A DNA stretch of 8,562 nucleotides, taken from contig CACZQT010000192.1 of the NCBI GenBank assembly GCA_902783295.1, positions 1 to 8,562 of the forward strand, read 5' to 3'. Positions 1 to 6,788 of this stretch are shown one piece after another. Under the pieces are notes generated by a model that saw only the letters and a program-made list of their open reading frames with translations, ran no database searches and was not told the DNA's origin. A program made the translations under genes and the position numbers. Every line of letters begins with the position of its first letter. Position 1 is the first letter of the stretch. Origin of the DNA: an uncultured Lachnospiraceae bacterium. Lineage in GTDB: Bacteria > Bacillota > Clostridia > Lachnospirales > Lachnospiraceae.

Positions 1-2
1 CC

Positions 3-1151
3 CTGAAGAGCGGTACTGATTACACGGCAGAATACTTCAGCAACATCAATGTGGGTATGGGCATTGTTGTCATAAGCGGAACCGGTAATTGCAACGGCAG
101 TGTTACGGGAACTTTTACGATCAGCCCTAAATCCCTGGCAGGTGCCGAGGTGACGGCAGCCGCCCAGAAATACACCGGGAAGGAACTGAAACCGGAGCCT
201 GTTGTGAAGCTGGATGATGTTATCCTGAAAGCAGGTACGGATTACACAGTCTCCTATTCCAATAACATTGAAACCGGCACAGCTACCGTAACAGTTGCGG
301 GAACCGGTAATTATCAGAGTACTGCCAGCGGGACTTTTACCATCACCAAGGATGCTCCGCCGGCCGGAACGCCGGGATCTCCTGAATCCCCCGGAACTTC
401 TGAACCGGCTGAAACCCCGGCGACCCCCGGAAACACGGAATCTCCCGAAACGCCCGGAACTTCCGCACCGGCCGAAACCTCCGCCGTTGTCTATGCCCCG
501 GATGCCATCACCCCGGAAAAGCCCGCCGCTCTGGCAAAGGAAGAAGGCAAAATCTTCTCGGTAACGGACGATACGAAGGACCTAAAAGGCTCCACCTACG
601 CCCTGCTGATGGCAAAAGGCGTTTCAAAGACATCTAAATCCATCCAGATTACCTGGAAGAAAGTGCCGGGGGCTGCGAAATATATTATCTACGGCAACCG
701 CTGTGGGAAGGGCAAGAAATACCTGAAGCTGGCTACCCTGAAAAAGACCAAAACCAGCTGGACCAGGAAGAAGCTGAAGAAGGGTACGTATTACAAAGTG
801 ATGGTCGTAGCCGTCAAGGGTGAAAAAGTACTGGCCACCTCCAAAACCATTCATGTTGCCACACTGGGCGGCAAAAAGGGCAACCCTGCAGGTGTTTCCC
901 TGACTTTGAAGAAGAAAAACGTCAAAGCCCTTACCCTGAAGAAGGGCAAGAGCAAAACGATTACGGCAACGGTAAAGAACGGCAATCTGCCGGTAAATAC
1001 GCACCGGAAAGTTGCCTGGGAGTCCAGTGACCTGGGTGTAGCCAAGGTCAGTTCCAAGGGGAAGATCACTGCCGTCGGCCCGGGAACCTGCACCATCTAC
1101 GCGTACGCGCAGAACGGTGTATACGCGAGCATTCAGGTGACTGTAAAATAA
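3..1151 (+). CDS. Secreted Ig-like repeat protein with C-terminal Big_2 domain (5' end outside window)
   Basis: The reading frame is open to the left edge, so this is the last 382 codons of a longer gene. Numbering from the Met at base 51: the end of one Ig-like repeat (to about 28); a full repeat (about 29-100) with the recurrent motif LKAGTDYTVSYSNN then GTGNY and GTFTI; a Pro/Thr/Glu/Ser-rich linker (about 102-145); a lysine-rich fibronectin-III-like domain (about 188-272, with ITWKKVPGAAKY); and a bacterial Ig-like group 2 domain (about 280-366, with VAWESSDLGVAKVSSKGKIT). The LKAGTDYT copy at the left edge confirms that the repeats continue upstream. Such mosaics are known from large exported surface or adhesion proteins of Clostridia. 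The protein ends directly after the Ig-like domain with no LPXTG motif, membrane anchor or cell-wall-binding repeat in the visible part, so any anchor or enzymatic domain lies upstream. The exact role cannot be told. It ends convergently with the radical SAM gene. Confidence 0.85.
   Translation: MKSGTDYTAEYFSNINVGMGIVVISGTGNCNGSVTGTFTISPKSLAGAEVTAAAQKYTGKELKPEPVVKLDDVILKAGTDYTVSYSNNIETGTATVTVAGTGNYQSTASGTFTITKDAPPAGTPGSPESPGTSEPAETPATPGNTESPETPGTSAPAETSAVVYAPDAITPEKPAALAKEEGKIFSVTDDTKDLKGSTYALLMAKGVSKTSKSIQITWKKVPGAAKYIIYGNRCGKGKKYLKLATLKKTKTSWTRKKLKKGTYYKVMVVAVKGEKVLATSKTIHVATLGGKKGNPAGVSLTLKKKNVKALTLKKGKSKTITATVKNGNLPVNTHRKVAWESSDLGVAKVSSKGKITAVGPGTCTIYAYAQNGVYASIQVTVK
378..482 (+). repeat. 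Imperfect tandem repeat encoding the Pro/Thr/Glu linker
   Basis: Two imperfect copies with a 63-base period start at 378 and 441. The first encodes SPESPGTSEPAETPATPGN plus TE; the second encodes SPETPGTSAPAETS. The copies differ mostly by single bases. Such linkers separate folded surface domains and often vary in length between strains by slippage; the variation is an inference here. Confidence 0.6.
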
Positions 1152-1185
1152 GAGAAAAGGCTGTGCCAACCGGCACGCCGGGGAA

Positions 1186-1219
1186 AGAACAGCCGCGGGA
1201 CAAATCCCGCGGCTGTTCT
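1186..1219. terminator. Convergent hairpin, probably a bidirectional terminator
   Basis: A perfect stem of 14 pairs (GAACAGCCGCGGGA at 1187-1200 with 1205-1218), extended by one A-T pair, closes a four-base loop, CAAA. It lies 34 bases after the stop of the secreted-protein gene and 60 bases after the stop of the leftward radical SAM gene. The tails are only weakly T-rich on both strands (TATT rightward, TTTCC leftward), so termination efficiency is uncertain. A smaller hairpin (GTGCC-AACC-GGCAC, 1163-1176) precedes it. Confidence 0.7.
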
Positions 1220-1279
1220 ATTGCAACAATTATCAGTGGTTTCTTCCGGCACATATCCGATGATTTCTGTGATTGCTCT

Positions 1280-2140
1280 TCAGCAGTTTCCTGCATAGAC
1301 ATATTTCAGTTCTTCCTTCGCAGTTGCCACCAGCCGGCGGATCAGGGCTACGTCCGTAGCTTGTCTGTCGGTCATATGGAATCGCGGGAAGAAGCGGGTA
1401 ATGTGCAGTGGGATTTCGGGTCCGGCCGGCTCTCCTTCCGGTCCTTTCAGCCCTGCAATCCAGCGGCTCAGTTCCCGGATTTCTTCTTCCGTATCATTCT
1501 CTCCCGGAACGATCAGGGTTGTCAGTTCCACATGGCAGACCTTCACAGCCCCGGCGATAAAATCCATCACCATTTCCCGGTTTCCCTTCAGGACATCGCG
1601 GTAATATCTCTCCGTAAATCCCTTCAGGTCGATATTCATGGCGTCGATATAAGGCGCCAGCTCTTCCAGAACACGAAGGCTCGCGGTACCATTGGTGACC
1701 AGCACGTTTTTCATGCCCCGTTCTTTTACCAGCTTTGCCGTATCCCGTACGAATTCATATCCGATCAGCGGTTCGTTGTAGGTAAACGCCACGCCGATAT
1801 TTCCCCGGCTGCGGACGGAATCGGCCAGCTGCGCCAGTTCCTCCGGCGACATAAAATCTGCCCTGTCCGCAAAGCGCTCCGCTTCCTTTGACCAGGAAAT
1901 CTGGTAGTTCTGGCAGAAAGGGCAGCGGAGATTGCAGCCGTAACTGCCGACGGAAAGAATCTGATACCCCGGGTAAAACCTGGCGAGAGGTTTCTTCTCG
2001 ACCGGATCCAGCGCCAGGGAAGTGATCCGCCCGTAATTCCGGGCTGTTATCCTTCCGCTCTCACATGTTCTGGCACCGCAGAAGCCGATCCCGCCTTCCG
2101 GAATTTTACAATGTCTGAAACATACGTCACATTCTGCCAT
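1280..2140 (-). CDS. amrS: AmmeMemoRadiSam system radical SAM enzyme
   Basis: A 286-residue radical SAM protein. The CX3CX2C cluster motif is at residues 69-76 (CNLRCPFC, followed by QNY), the site of the [4Fe-4S] cluster that reductively cleaves S-adenosylmethionine. The N-terminus carries further cysteines (C4, C7, C11, C21, C26; motif CDVCFRHC then GFCGARTC), typical of this subfamily and related to pyruvate formate-lyase-activating-type proteins. Other recognisable segments are GVAFTYNEPLIG and MNIDLKGFTERYYRDVLKGN. The start ATG is preceded by AAGAGGAG (bases 2147-2154) at 6 bases. The partner gene for the Memo-AMMECR1 fusion lies directly upstream on the same strand, which is the defining context of the AmmeMemoRadiSam system. 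The reaction and substrate cannot be read from the sequence. Cytoplasmic. Confidence 0.93.
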   Translation of the reverse strand: MAECDVCFRHCKIPEGGIGFCGARTCESGRITARNYGRITSLALDPVEKKPLARFYPGYQILSVGSYGCNLRCPFCQNYQISWSKEAERFADRADFMSPEELAQLADSVRSRGNIGVAFTYNEPLIGYEFVRDTAKLVKERGMKNVLVTNGTASLRVLEELAPYIDAMNIDLKGFTERYYRDVLKGNREMVMDFIAGAVKVCHVELTTLIVPGENDTEEEIRELSRWIAGLKGPEGEPAGPEIPLHITRFFPRFHMTDRQATDVALIRRLVATAKEELKYVYAGNC

Positions 2141-2237
2141 GCTTCACTCCTCTTTATCCTGACCCGGGAAATTCTCACAGCTGCAGGCCGAAAAACCGAC
2201 ATATACAGATCCCATCCCTCGCTGCTGTATGTTCTTT

Positions 2238-3623
2238 TTAATGGTGACGGACCACCTCGAACCGCTGCAGAGAAATCTGCTCCCCTTTGCGGATTCCGGC
2301 TTTCTGCCTGGCAATATCCACCTGCTGTTCCACCGTGTCTACTCCGTCCAGATCCGGCAGCAGCAGTCCCCTGCGAGGTCCGGCGCTGACGATGACCCCG
2401 TATTTTTTCACATCCAGCTCATCGAAGGACACAGCCGGTTCCGGCGTTCCCAGGATATCTACGCTGATCTCCAGCCACTTCAGTTCATCCGCCGTGATCG
2501 GGGAAAATCTGGGATCACGGGTCGCCGCGCTGATGGCATTTCCGATAATCTCTTCGGCAATGCAGTCTCTGGTCGGCAGGAAGGTCCCGATACAGCCTCT
2601 CAGCTTTCCGAACTCGTGGATGGAAACGAAGGCGCCTGCTCTTTGCGTCCGCAATTCCGCCGGAAGGCCTTCCGGGACTTTCAGGGTTTCGCGCCGAAGT
2701 ATGTACGCTTCCAGCGCTTTCCTGGCGAGCTTTACATACGCATCCGAATGTTCTTTCTGTTCGGATATTTCTTTTTCCATGCGGTCCATATGCGCCTGCA
2801 GGAAGTGTCGGCTGCCATCCGGTTCTCCCGGATAAAACGTGCAGATCCCATAGCCTACTCCGGTCACATCCTGATGCGAAAGAGCTGTGGCTTTAACAGC
2901 CCGGCCGTCAAAGACGCCGGCCATGATCGTAAATGAACGATGTCCGCATTCGGCTGCCTTGTCACAGAAAGTTTCATCAAAATCCAGCAGTTCTCCGAAC
3001 GCTGCCCTGCCGCAGGCATCCATGATGCGTTCATCATACAAAGGGCCTTCTGCAGCAAAACCGTACGGGCCGTAGTCTTTTAACTTGTGAGACAGATCTC
3101 CGCTGGCGACGAAGACCACGCGCTTTCCGCTTTCCTCCACAGCTTCCCGGATGATTTCTCCCAGTTCATAATGCTGTGTCAGCGGAAGTCCGGACAGACC
3201 CAGGCGGATTATTTTTCCTTCCTTATACCGCCTCCGGATAAACCACAGAGGTACCATGGTCCCATGATCCAGCTCCGGATTCCTCTCCCCTTCCGTCCCG
3301 GCCGGGAACGACCTTTCATCCGCCAGGCGGCAGATCCGGCGGACCAGATCTGCATCATATTCTTCCCGGAAACGGACCTGCGGCGCACGGAAAGACGCAA
3401 AGGATCCCTTCGCTTCCTTTCCCGGAGAAATATGGAAATAATCCGCGTACATGACCGCATGCGGACTGGATATCAGAATCGTATCCGGCCGCAGCTCCTC
3501 GATTTCCTCCGCCACCCGCTCATAGGCAGCTGTGGTTTTTCTGATCTGGTCTTCACTTCCCCGGCCGACATCCGGCACGATCATCGGGGGATGAGGAACC
3601 ATAAATGCTGCAAGTACAGGCAT
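2238..3623 (-). CDS. amrA: Memo-like / AMMECR1 fusion protein (AmmeMemoRadiSam proteins B and A in one chain)
   Basis: A 461-residue two-domain protein. Residues 1 to about 265 resemble Memo and the class III extradiol dioxygenase (LigB) fold: MVPHPP with His11, SSPHAV with His55, LDHGTMVPL with His120, and [10 protein letters not shown] (174-179), conserved positions that in the family form a metal- or active-site pocket. A charged helical linker (about 278-292) leads to an AMMECR1 domain (about 293-461) with the hallmark LRGCIGTF (342-348 region), ATRDPRF and [16 protein letters not shown]. In many bacteria and archaea the two domains are separate genes; here they are fused, which supports a physical partnership. 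A strong ribosome binding site, AAGGAGG (3630-3636), lies 6 bases before the ATG. The radical SAM gene follows after 97 bases with no obvious terminator, so co-transcription is likely. The biochemical role is unresolved; no iron-dioxygenase activity should be assumed. Confidence 0.93.
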   Translation of the reverse strand: MPVLAAFMVPHPPMIVPDVGRGSEDQIRKTTAAYERVAEEIEELRPDTILISSPHAVMYADYFHISPGKEAKGSFASFRAPQVRFREEYDADLVRRICRLADERSFPAGTEGERNPELDHGTMVPLWFIRRRYKEGKIIRLGLSGLPLTQHYELGEIIREAVEESGKRVVFVASGDLSHKLKDYGPYGFAAEGPLYDERIMDACGRAAFGELLDFDETFCDKAAECGHRSFTIMAGVFDGRAVKATALSHQDVTGVGYGICTFYPGEPDGSRHFLQAHMDRMEKEISEQKEHSDAYVKLARKALEAYILRRETLKVPEGLPAELRTQRAGAFVSIHEFGKLRGCIGTFLPTRDCIAEEIIGNAISAATRDPRFSPITADELKWLEISVDILGTPEPAVSFDELDVKKYGVIVSAGPRRGLLLPDLDGVDTVEQQVDIARQKAGIRKGEQISLQRFEVVRHH

Positions 3624-3664
3624 ATCTGACCTCCTTTTGTTTTCCGCTCTGTTTATCAGCTGCT

Positions 3665-4321
3665 TTATGAAAGCTTTCCCAGTGCACGTTCGCAGATCCG
3701 CTGGGAAAATGGCAGGAATATCTGCGCAACCGGTCCGACCAGTGCAGCGCAGATGACGGTTCCGACCCCCAGCGTGCCTCCCAGCAGGAAACCGGCGCCG
3801 GCAAAGCAGACATCTGTCAGAATCCTCACAATGCCGAATTTTCGGTGAAGCTTATCACTGATCACAACGCCTACCAGGTCATTCGGTCCCGTACCAGCCT
3901 CCGATTTGATCACCATCGTCATTCCAAACGCCAGGATCACACAGCCCAGTACCAGGCAGAACAGACGCCACGGAAGCGGGGATTCCCGGTGGATCACCTT
4001 CTGCAGGAGCAGGGTAAACATGTCGATAATCGGCCCGCCCAGCGCCATGCAGAGTACCGTTCCGATACGTATGTAGGAACGGTCCACCAGCAGAAGAATC
4101 AGGATGATGAGCAGGGATACACCGATATGCACACGGCCGTGGGTCATTTCCAGACCGGCCGGCCATGGAATGCGGCGGAACAGTCCCTGGATCAGCACAT
4201 TAAAAGGGTCAGAACCCAGATCCGCCTGCAGGAACAAAGTAACGCCAAGATGTGCGATCGTAAGCCCCACCAGCAAAAGAAGAATTCGAACCGCCCACTC
4301 CCGGATCGTTTTATTTTTCAT
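3665..4321 (-). CDS. YczE/YitT-type integral membrane protein
   Basis: A 218-residue hydrophobic protein with about five or six predicted membrane segments (for example [49 protein letters not shown], and the C-terminal [18 protein letters not shown]). Two related motifs, [14 protein letters not shown] and [17 protein letters not shown], repeat the same Gly/Pro/Asp-rich turn in the two halves, as in the YczE family of uncharacterised membrane proteins. I chose the ATG at 4321 because GGGAGG (4327-4332) sits 5 bases before it. A longer frame to an ATG at 4375 adds 18 residues without a convincing site and would overlap a leader hairpin. The next gene starts 41 bases downstream, so this is probably the first gene of the operon leading to the AmmeMemoRadiSam pair. 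Its substrate is unknown; a transport or export role is inferred only. Confidence 0.82.
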   Translation of the reverse strand: MKNKTIREWAVRILLLLVGLTIAHLGVTLFLQADLGSDPFNVLIQGLFRRIPWPAGLEMTHGRVHIGVSLLIILILLLVDRSYIRIGTVLCMALGGPIIDMFTLLLQKVIHRESPLPWRLFCLVLGCVILAFGMTMVIKSEAGTGPNDLVGVVISDKLHRKFGIVRILTDVCFAGAGFLLGGTLGVGTVICAALVGPVAQIFLPFSQRICERALGKLS

Positions 4322-4370
4322 ACCAGCCTCCCATACACCTGTCTGTACGAATGCGAACGAAGAAAACCGA

Positions 4371-4404
4371 TGCATGGCTTAGTGCTTCGCACTCGCTCCA
4401 TGCA
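4371..4404 (-). repeat. Two-tier stem-loop in the leader of the YczE-type gene, possible dispersed palindrome
   Basis: An outer stem of seven pairs (TGCATGG 4371-4377 with CCATGCA 4398-4404) encloses an inner stem of five pairs (AGTGC 4381-4385 with GCACT 4389-4393) and a three-base loop. It lies between the putative leftward promoter (4448-4477) and the chosen start codon, so it would be in the 5' leader RNA, about 50 bases before the ATG. There is no T tract, so it is not an obvious terminator. The compact nested palindrome resembles dispersed repeat elements in clostridial genomes; that resemblance is from memory. Confidence 0.5.
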
Positions 4405-4447
4405 GAAAGCATTTATTTGCCTCGCCACATTTCTCTCTGACACCTGA

Positions 4448-4477
4448 ATCATACCATGGTGCGTCTTGTTCGTGCAA
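4448..4477 (-). promoter_or_regulatory. Putative sigma-A promoter for the YczE-AmmeMemoRadiSam operon
   Basis: Read leftward, TTGCAC (4477-4472) is followed after 18 bases by TATGAT (4453-4448). The -10 matches consensus at five of six positions; the -35 only in its TTG. Transcription would start near 4441, giving a leader of about 120 nt that contains the nested hairpin. No other candidate this good was seen in the gap. Confidence 0.45.
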
Positions 4478-4517
4478 TAGAGCTGAAAGTTCTTTTTATC
4501 CCGAACCGGACTCCCTC

Positions 4518-4540
4518 AAAAATGAGTGAATTCTTCACTC
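4518..4540 (-). terminator. 17-base inverted repeat in the divergent gap: leftward terminator or operator
   Basis: GAGTGAA (4524-4530) and TTCACTC (4534-4540) form a perfect seven-pair inverted repeat around TTC. Read leftward, the stem is followed by ATTTTTGAG, which fits a short intrinsic terminator that would stop antisense transcription coming out of the methyltransferase gene before it reaches the leftward promoter. The same symmetry, between two divergent promoters, would equally suit a repressor operator. No regulator gene is adjacent. The two readings cannot be separated from sequence alone. Confidence 0.45.
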
Positions 4541-4591
4541 CCCCCTATAGAGGAGAGAGCCTTCTCCTTCCAAGATAAATGCGATATATAC

Positions 4592-4620
4592 TTGTTTCCA
4601 CTTCATGATAATGCTACACT
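4592..4620 (+). promoter_or_regulatory. Putative promoter for the methyltransferase-MATE pair
   Basis: TTGTTT (4592-4597), a 17-base spacer and TACACT (4615-4620) with an extended TG element (TGC directly before the -10). Transcription would start near 4627, just upstream of the AGAGGA ribosome binding site (4633-4638) and the ATG at 4649. This placement supports the shorter start for the downstream gene. The hexamers are only partial matches. Confidence 0.42.
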
Positions 4621-4648
4621 GTACCAAATGGCAGAGGATGTGGGATTA

Positions 4649-5275
4649 ATGACGACAAGAGAAGAAGCGCTGGCTTTCGGGCTCAGCTTTCCGGACACCT
4701 ACCAGGATGCGCCGTTCCACGACGCCAACTGGCAGCTGGTACGGGTAAAGACCAGCCGGAAGGCATTTCTGTGGACCTATGAAAAAGACGGGCAGATCTG
4801 CATCAACGTAAAAGTCGATCCGGAGTGGCGCGATCTCTGGAGAAACACCTACCCGTCGGTCCTTCCCGGCTGGCATCAGAACAGGGATCACTGGAACACA
4901 GTTATTCTGGACGGAAGCATCCCCGATGCGGAAATCCGCCGGATGATCGCCGAAAGCTACGACCTGGTGACAGACAGCGCCGCAAGGCGGATCTATGAGG
5001 CGGTTAAAAAAGTGCCCAGGGGAAAGGTGGCAACCTACGCGCAGATCGCCGAAATGGCCGGAAATCCGAGAATGTGCCGGGCTGTGGGAAATGCGCTGCA
5101 CAAAAATCCAGACCCGGATCAGATTCCCTGTTACCGGATCGTCAATTCACAGGGCAGGCTTTCGGGTGAATTTGCTTTCGGCGGGGAGCATGCCCAGCAG
5201 AGACTTCTGGAAGCGGACGGGATTGAAGTGATAAACGGAAGAGTGGATCTGAAGAAATACGGAATCCGCCTGTAA
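4649..5275 (+). CDS. MmcQ/YjbR-like domain fused to an O6-alkylguanine methyltransferase (MGMT)-type domain
   Basis: A 208-residue fusion. Residues 1 to about 107 are an MmcQ/YjbR-type domain (EEALAFGLSFPDTYQDAPFH near the start; WHQNRDHWNTVILDG later; MIAESYDLV at its end). Residues about 108-195 are the DNA-binding and active-site domain of the MGMT/Ogt family: IYEAVKKVPRGKVATYAQIA, then the recognition-helix segment CRAVGNALHKNP, then IPCYRIV with the presumed acceptor Cys161, and LSGEFAFGG. Characterised enzymes of the family, which take alkyl groups from O6-alkylguanine in one suicidal turnover, usually have PCHR; here the His is Tyr, while the Cys that alkyltransferase-like proteins lack is kept. 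Activity is therefore plausible but not certain. I chose the ATG at 4649, preceded by AGAGGA, because family members begin at this TTREEALAFG segment and a promoter lies just before it. A GTG-started frame from 4526 adds 41 codons of AT-rich promoter-like DNA. The MATE gene follows after 50 bases. Confidence 0.88.
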   Translation: MTTREEALAFGLSFPDTYQDAPFHDANWQLVRVKTSRKAFLWTYEKDGQICINVKVDPEWRDLWRNTYPSVLPGWHQNRDHWNTVILDGSIPDAEIRRMIAESYDLVTDSAARRIYEAVKKVPRGKVATYAQIAEMAGNPRMCRAVGNALHKNPDPDQIPCYRIVNSQGRLSGEFAFGGEHAQQRLLEADGIEVINGRVDLKKYGIRL

Positions 5276-5289
5276 TATAACCAGAAATG

Positions 5290-5310
5290 CCGGGAATTCT
5301 GTATTCCCGG
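5290..5310 (+). other. Intergenic hairpin between methyltransferase and MATE genes
   Basis: A perfect eight-pair stem, CCGGGAAT (5290-5297) with ATTCCCGG (5303-5310), has a five-base loop. It ends two bases before the GAGAGGA ribosome binding site (5313-5319) of the MATE gene. No T tract follows, so it is not a classical terminator. It could be an mRNA-processing or stability element, or modulate access to the downstream ribosome binding site. Confidence 0.5.
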
Positions 5311-5325
5311 ATGAGAGGATTGCCT

Positions 5326-6702
5326 ATGAACGCAAAAAAACTGTTTGCACCGGTGAATATGACAACCGGCCGGCCTGTGACGCAGATTATCCGCTTTACG
5401 CTGCCGATGCTTCTGGGAAATATCGCCCAGCAGATGTACAATACCGTGGACAGCATCATCGTAGGCCGTTTTGTGGGAGATAACGCCCTGGCAGCGGTGG
5501 GAAGCGCCGGACCGCTGGTCAACCTTATGATTGTGCTCTTCATTGGTATCTCTGTCGGGGCCAGCATCATGGTTTCCCAGTACTTCGGGGCCAGGCAGCG
5601 TGAAAAGCTTTCCCGCACCATCGGCTGCTGCATCGCCTTAACCGGCGCAGCTTCCCTCTTTATTATGATCGTCGGGCCTATCGCTGCCAAGCCGCTGCTG
5701 CGGCTGCTCAGCACACCGGAGAGCATTATTGACTGGTGTACCGCCTACCTGACCATTCTTTTTATCGGTGTAGCAGGCGGCGGATATTACAATATTCTGG
5801 GCGGTGTGCTTCGCGGACTGGGAGATTCGGTTTCTGCGCTGGTCTACCTGCTGATAGCCACAGTTCTCAATATCATTCTGGACTACACGTTCGTGGCGAA
5901 GTTCGGCATGGGCGTAGCAGGTGTGGCGTATGCAACGATCATCGCCCAGTGGATCTCCGGTATGCTCTGCCTGCGGAAGCTTTCCAAGATGAAAGACATC
6001 TTCGATCTGAAGAAGGAATATATCCGCCCGGGCGGCGAATATACGGCTTCCCTGGTGCGTCTGGGGCTGCCTTCCGGCATCACACAGGCTATTCTTTCCA
6101 TGTCCATGATCGTAGTACAGTCCCTGACCAACAGCTTCGGAGAACTGTTTATCGCAGCCAATGTCATTGTCATGCGTATTGACGGTTTTGTAATGCTGCC
6201 GGCCTTTTCCTTCGGAACCGCCATGACAACGTATGCCGGCCAGAATATCGGTGCCGGAAAGCTGGACCGGGTGGTGAAAGGAGCAAAAGAGGGAACACTG
6301 TTTGCCATGGGAATCTCTACCGTACTGACGGTGCTGATTCTGTTGTTCGGCCGGCATCTGATGGGAATTTTCACAAAAACAGAGGAACTGATCAATTTAA
6401 GTTACCGCATGATGCAGATTCTGGCGGTCGGATATATTGCCATGGAAGTAACCCAGTGCCTGTCCGGTATTATGAGAGGTGCCGGAGATACGGTCACGCC
6501 CATGTGGATTTCCATTATCAACTCCGTAGCTCTCCGCGTTCCGCTGGCTTATGGCCTGGTAGCGCTCACCCGCACGCCGGAACTGCCCCAGGGCAAGTGT
6601 GACATGATGTACGTTTCCCTGGTAATCACCTGGGTCATCGGCGCCTTGCTGACATTCACCATGTACAGAGTCGGAAAGTGGAAAAGAAAAGCCATCGTCT
6701 AA
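5326..6702 (+). CDS. MATE family multidrug/metabolite efflux transporter
   Basis: A 458-residue polytopic inner-membrane protein, the usual length for the multidrug and toxic compound extrusion family, which exchanges Na+ or H+ for organic cations and other small molecules. About twelve membrane helices can be seen. The first-helix signature LPMLLGNIAQQMYNTVDS (residues 26-43) leads into IIVGRFVGDNALAAVGS. The two homologous halves carry matching motifs, VLRGLGDSVSALVYLL (161-176) and, in the second half, IMRGAGDTVTPMWISIIN, the expected internal duplication. I chose the ATG at 5326 because GAGAGGA (5313-5319) is 6 bases upstream; an ATG at 5287 would add 13 residues lying within an intergenic hairpin. 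It is probably co-transcribed with the preceding gene. The substrate cannot be deduced; the DNA-repair-like neighbour hints at a stress or toxicant context, which is weak inference. The gene ends at a large palindrome. Confidence 0.95.
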   Translation: MNAKKLFAPVNMTTGRPVTQIIRFTLPMLLGNIAQQMYNTVDSIIVGRFVGDNALAAVGSAGPLVNLMIVLFIGISVGASIMVSQYFGARQREKLSRTIGCCIALTGAASLFIMIVGPIAAKPLLRLLSTPESIIDWCTAYLTILFIGVAGGGYYNILGGVLRGLGDSVSALVYLLIATVLNIILDYTFVAKFGMGVAGVAYATIIAQWISGMLCLRKLSKMKDIFDLKKEYIRPGGEYTASLVRLGLPSGITQAILSMSMIVVQSLTNSFGELFIAANVIVMRIDGFVMLPAFSFGTAMTTYAGQNIGAGKLDRVVKGAKEGTLFAMGISTVLTVLILLFGRHLMGIFTKTEELINLSYRMMQILAVGYIAMEVTQCLSGIMRGAGDTVTPMWISIINSVALRVPLAYGLVALTRTPELPQGKCDMMYVSLVITWVIGALLTFTMYRVGKWKRKAIV

Positions 6703-6720
6703 AGCATGCAAAATATGTAC

Positions 6721-6788
6721 AAGAGACAGGGGAGGGTCCTGCGTCTCCTTTTTCAAAAAAGGAGACGCAGGACCCTCCCCTGTTTCTT
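6721..6788. repeat. Near-perfect 68-base palindrome between convergent MATE and AEC genes
   Basis: Bases 6726-6753 are the exact reverse complement of 6756-6783 (28 pairs). The arms extend to 6721 and 6788 with a single G-T mismatch (6725/6784), 33 positions in all. The centre is five T, then CA, then five A, so the loop is essentially absent. It starts 18 bases after the MATE stop and overlaps the first two bases of the AEC stop codon. It can act as a bidirectional terminator, but the T/A run is at the tip rather than after the stem, and both external tails are poorly T-rich. The core (GGGGAGGGTCCTGCGTCTCC) resembles mobile palindromic repeats of the REP/Y1-transposase kind in Firmicutes; that resemblance is from memory. 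Confidence 0.8.

Noticed and set aside
1163..1891. Long rightward frame (242 codons) opposite the radical SAM gene.
   Set aside because: It is antisense to a clear family member, starts within the convergent hairpin region and has no recognisable domains.
2229..2936. Long rightward frame (235 codons) opposite the AMMECR1 domain; similar ones at 3087-3629 and 5638-6357 (minus).
   Set aside because: All are mirror frames of well-supported genes in GC-rich DNA, without ribosome binding sites or family similarity.
4322..4375. Upstream ATG adding 18 residues to the YczE-type protein.
   Set aside because: It overlaps the leader palindrome and lacks a good ribosome binding site, whereas the ATG at 4321 has GGGAGG at 5 bases.
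4522..4578. An 18-codon frame starting ATG AGT GAA in the divergent gap.
   Set aside because: No ribosome binding site upstream, and it lies before the putative promoter; a chance frame within the inverted repeat.
4526..4648. N-terminal extension of the methyltransferase protein from a GTG at 4526.
   Set aside because: The stretch is AT-rich, contains the inverted repeat and a putative promoter, and lies before the point where the family sequence begins. The GTG has no convincing ribosome binding site.
5287..5325. Upstream ATG adding 13 residues to the MATE protein.
   Set aside because: The extension is hairpin DNA with no good ribosome binding site, whereas the ATG at 5326 has GAGAGGA at 6 bases.
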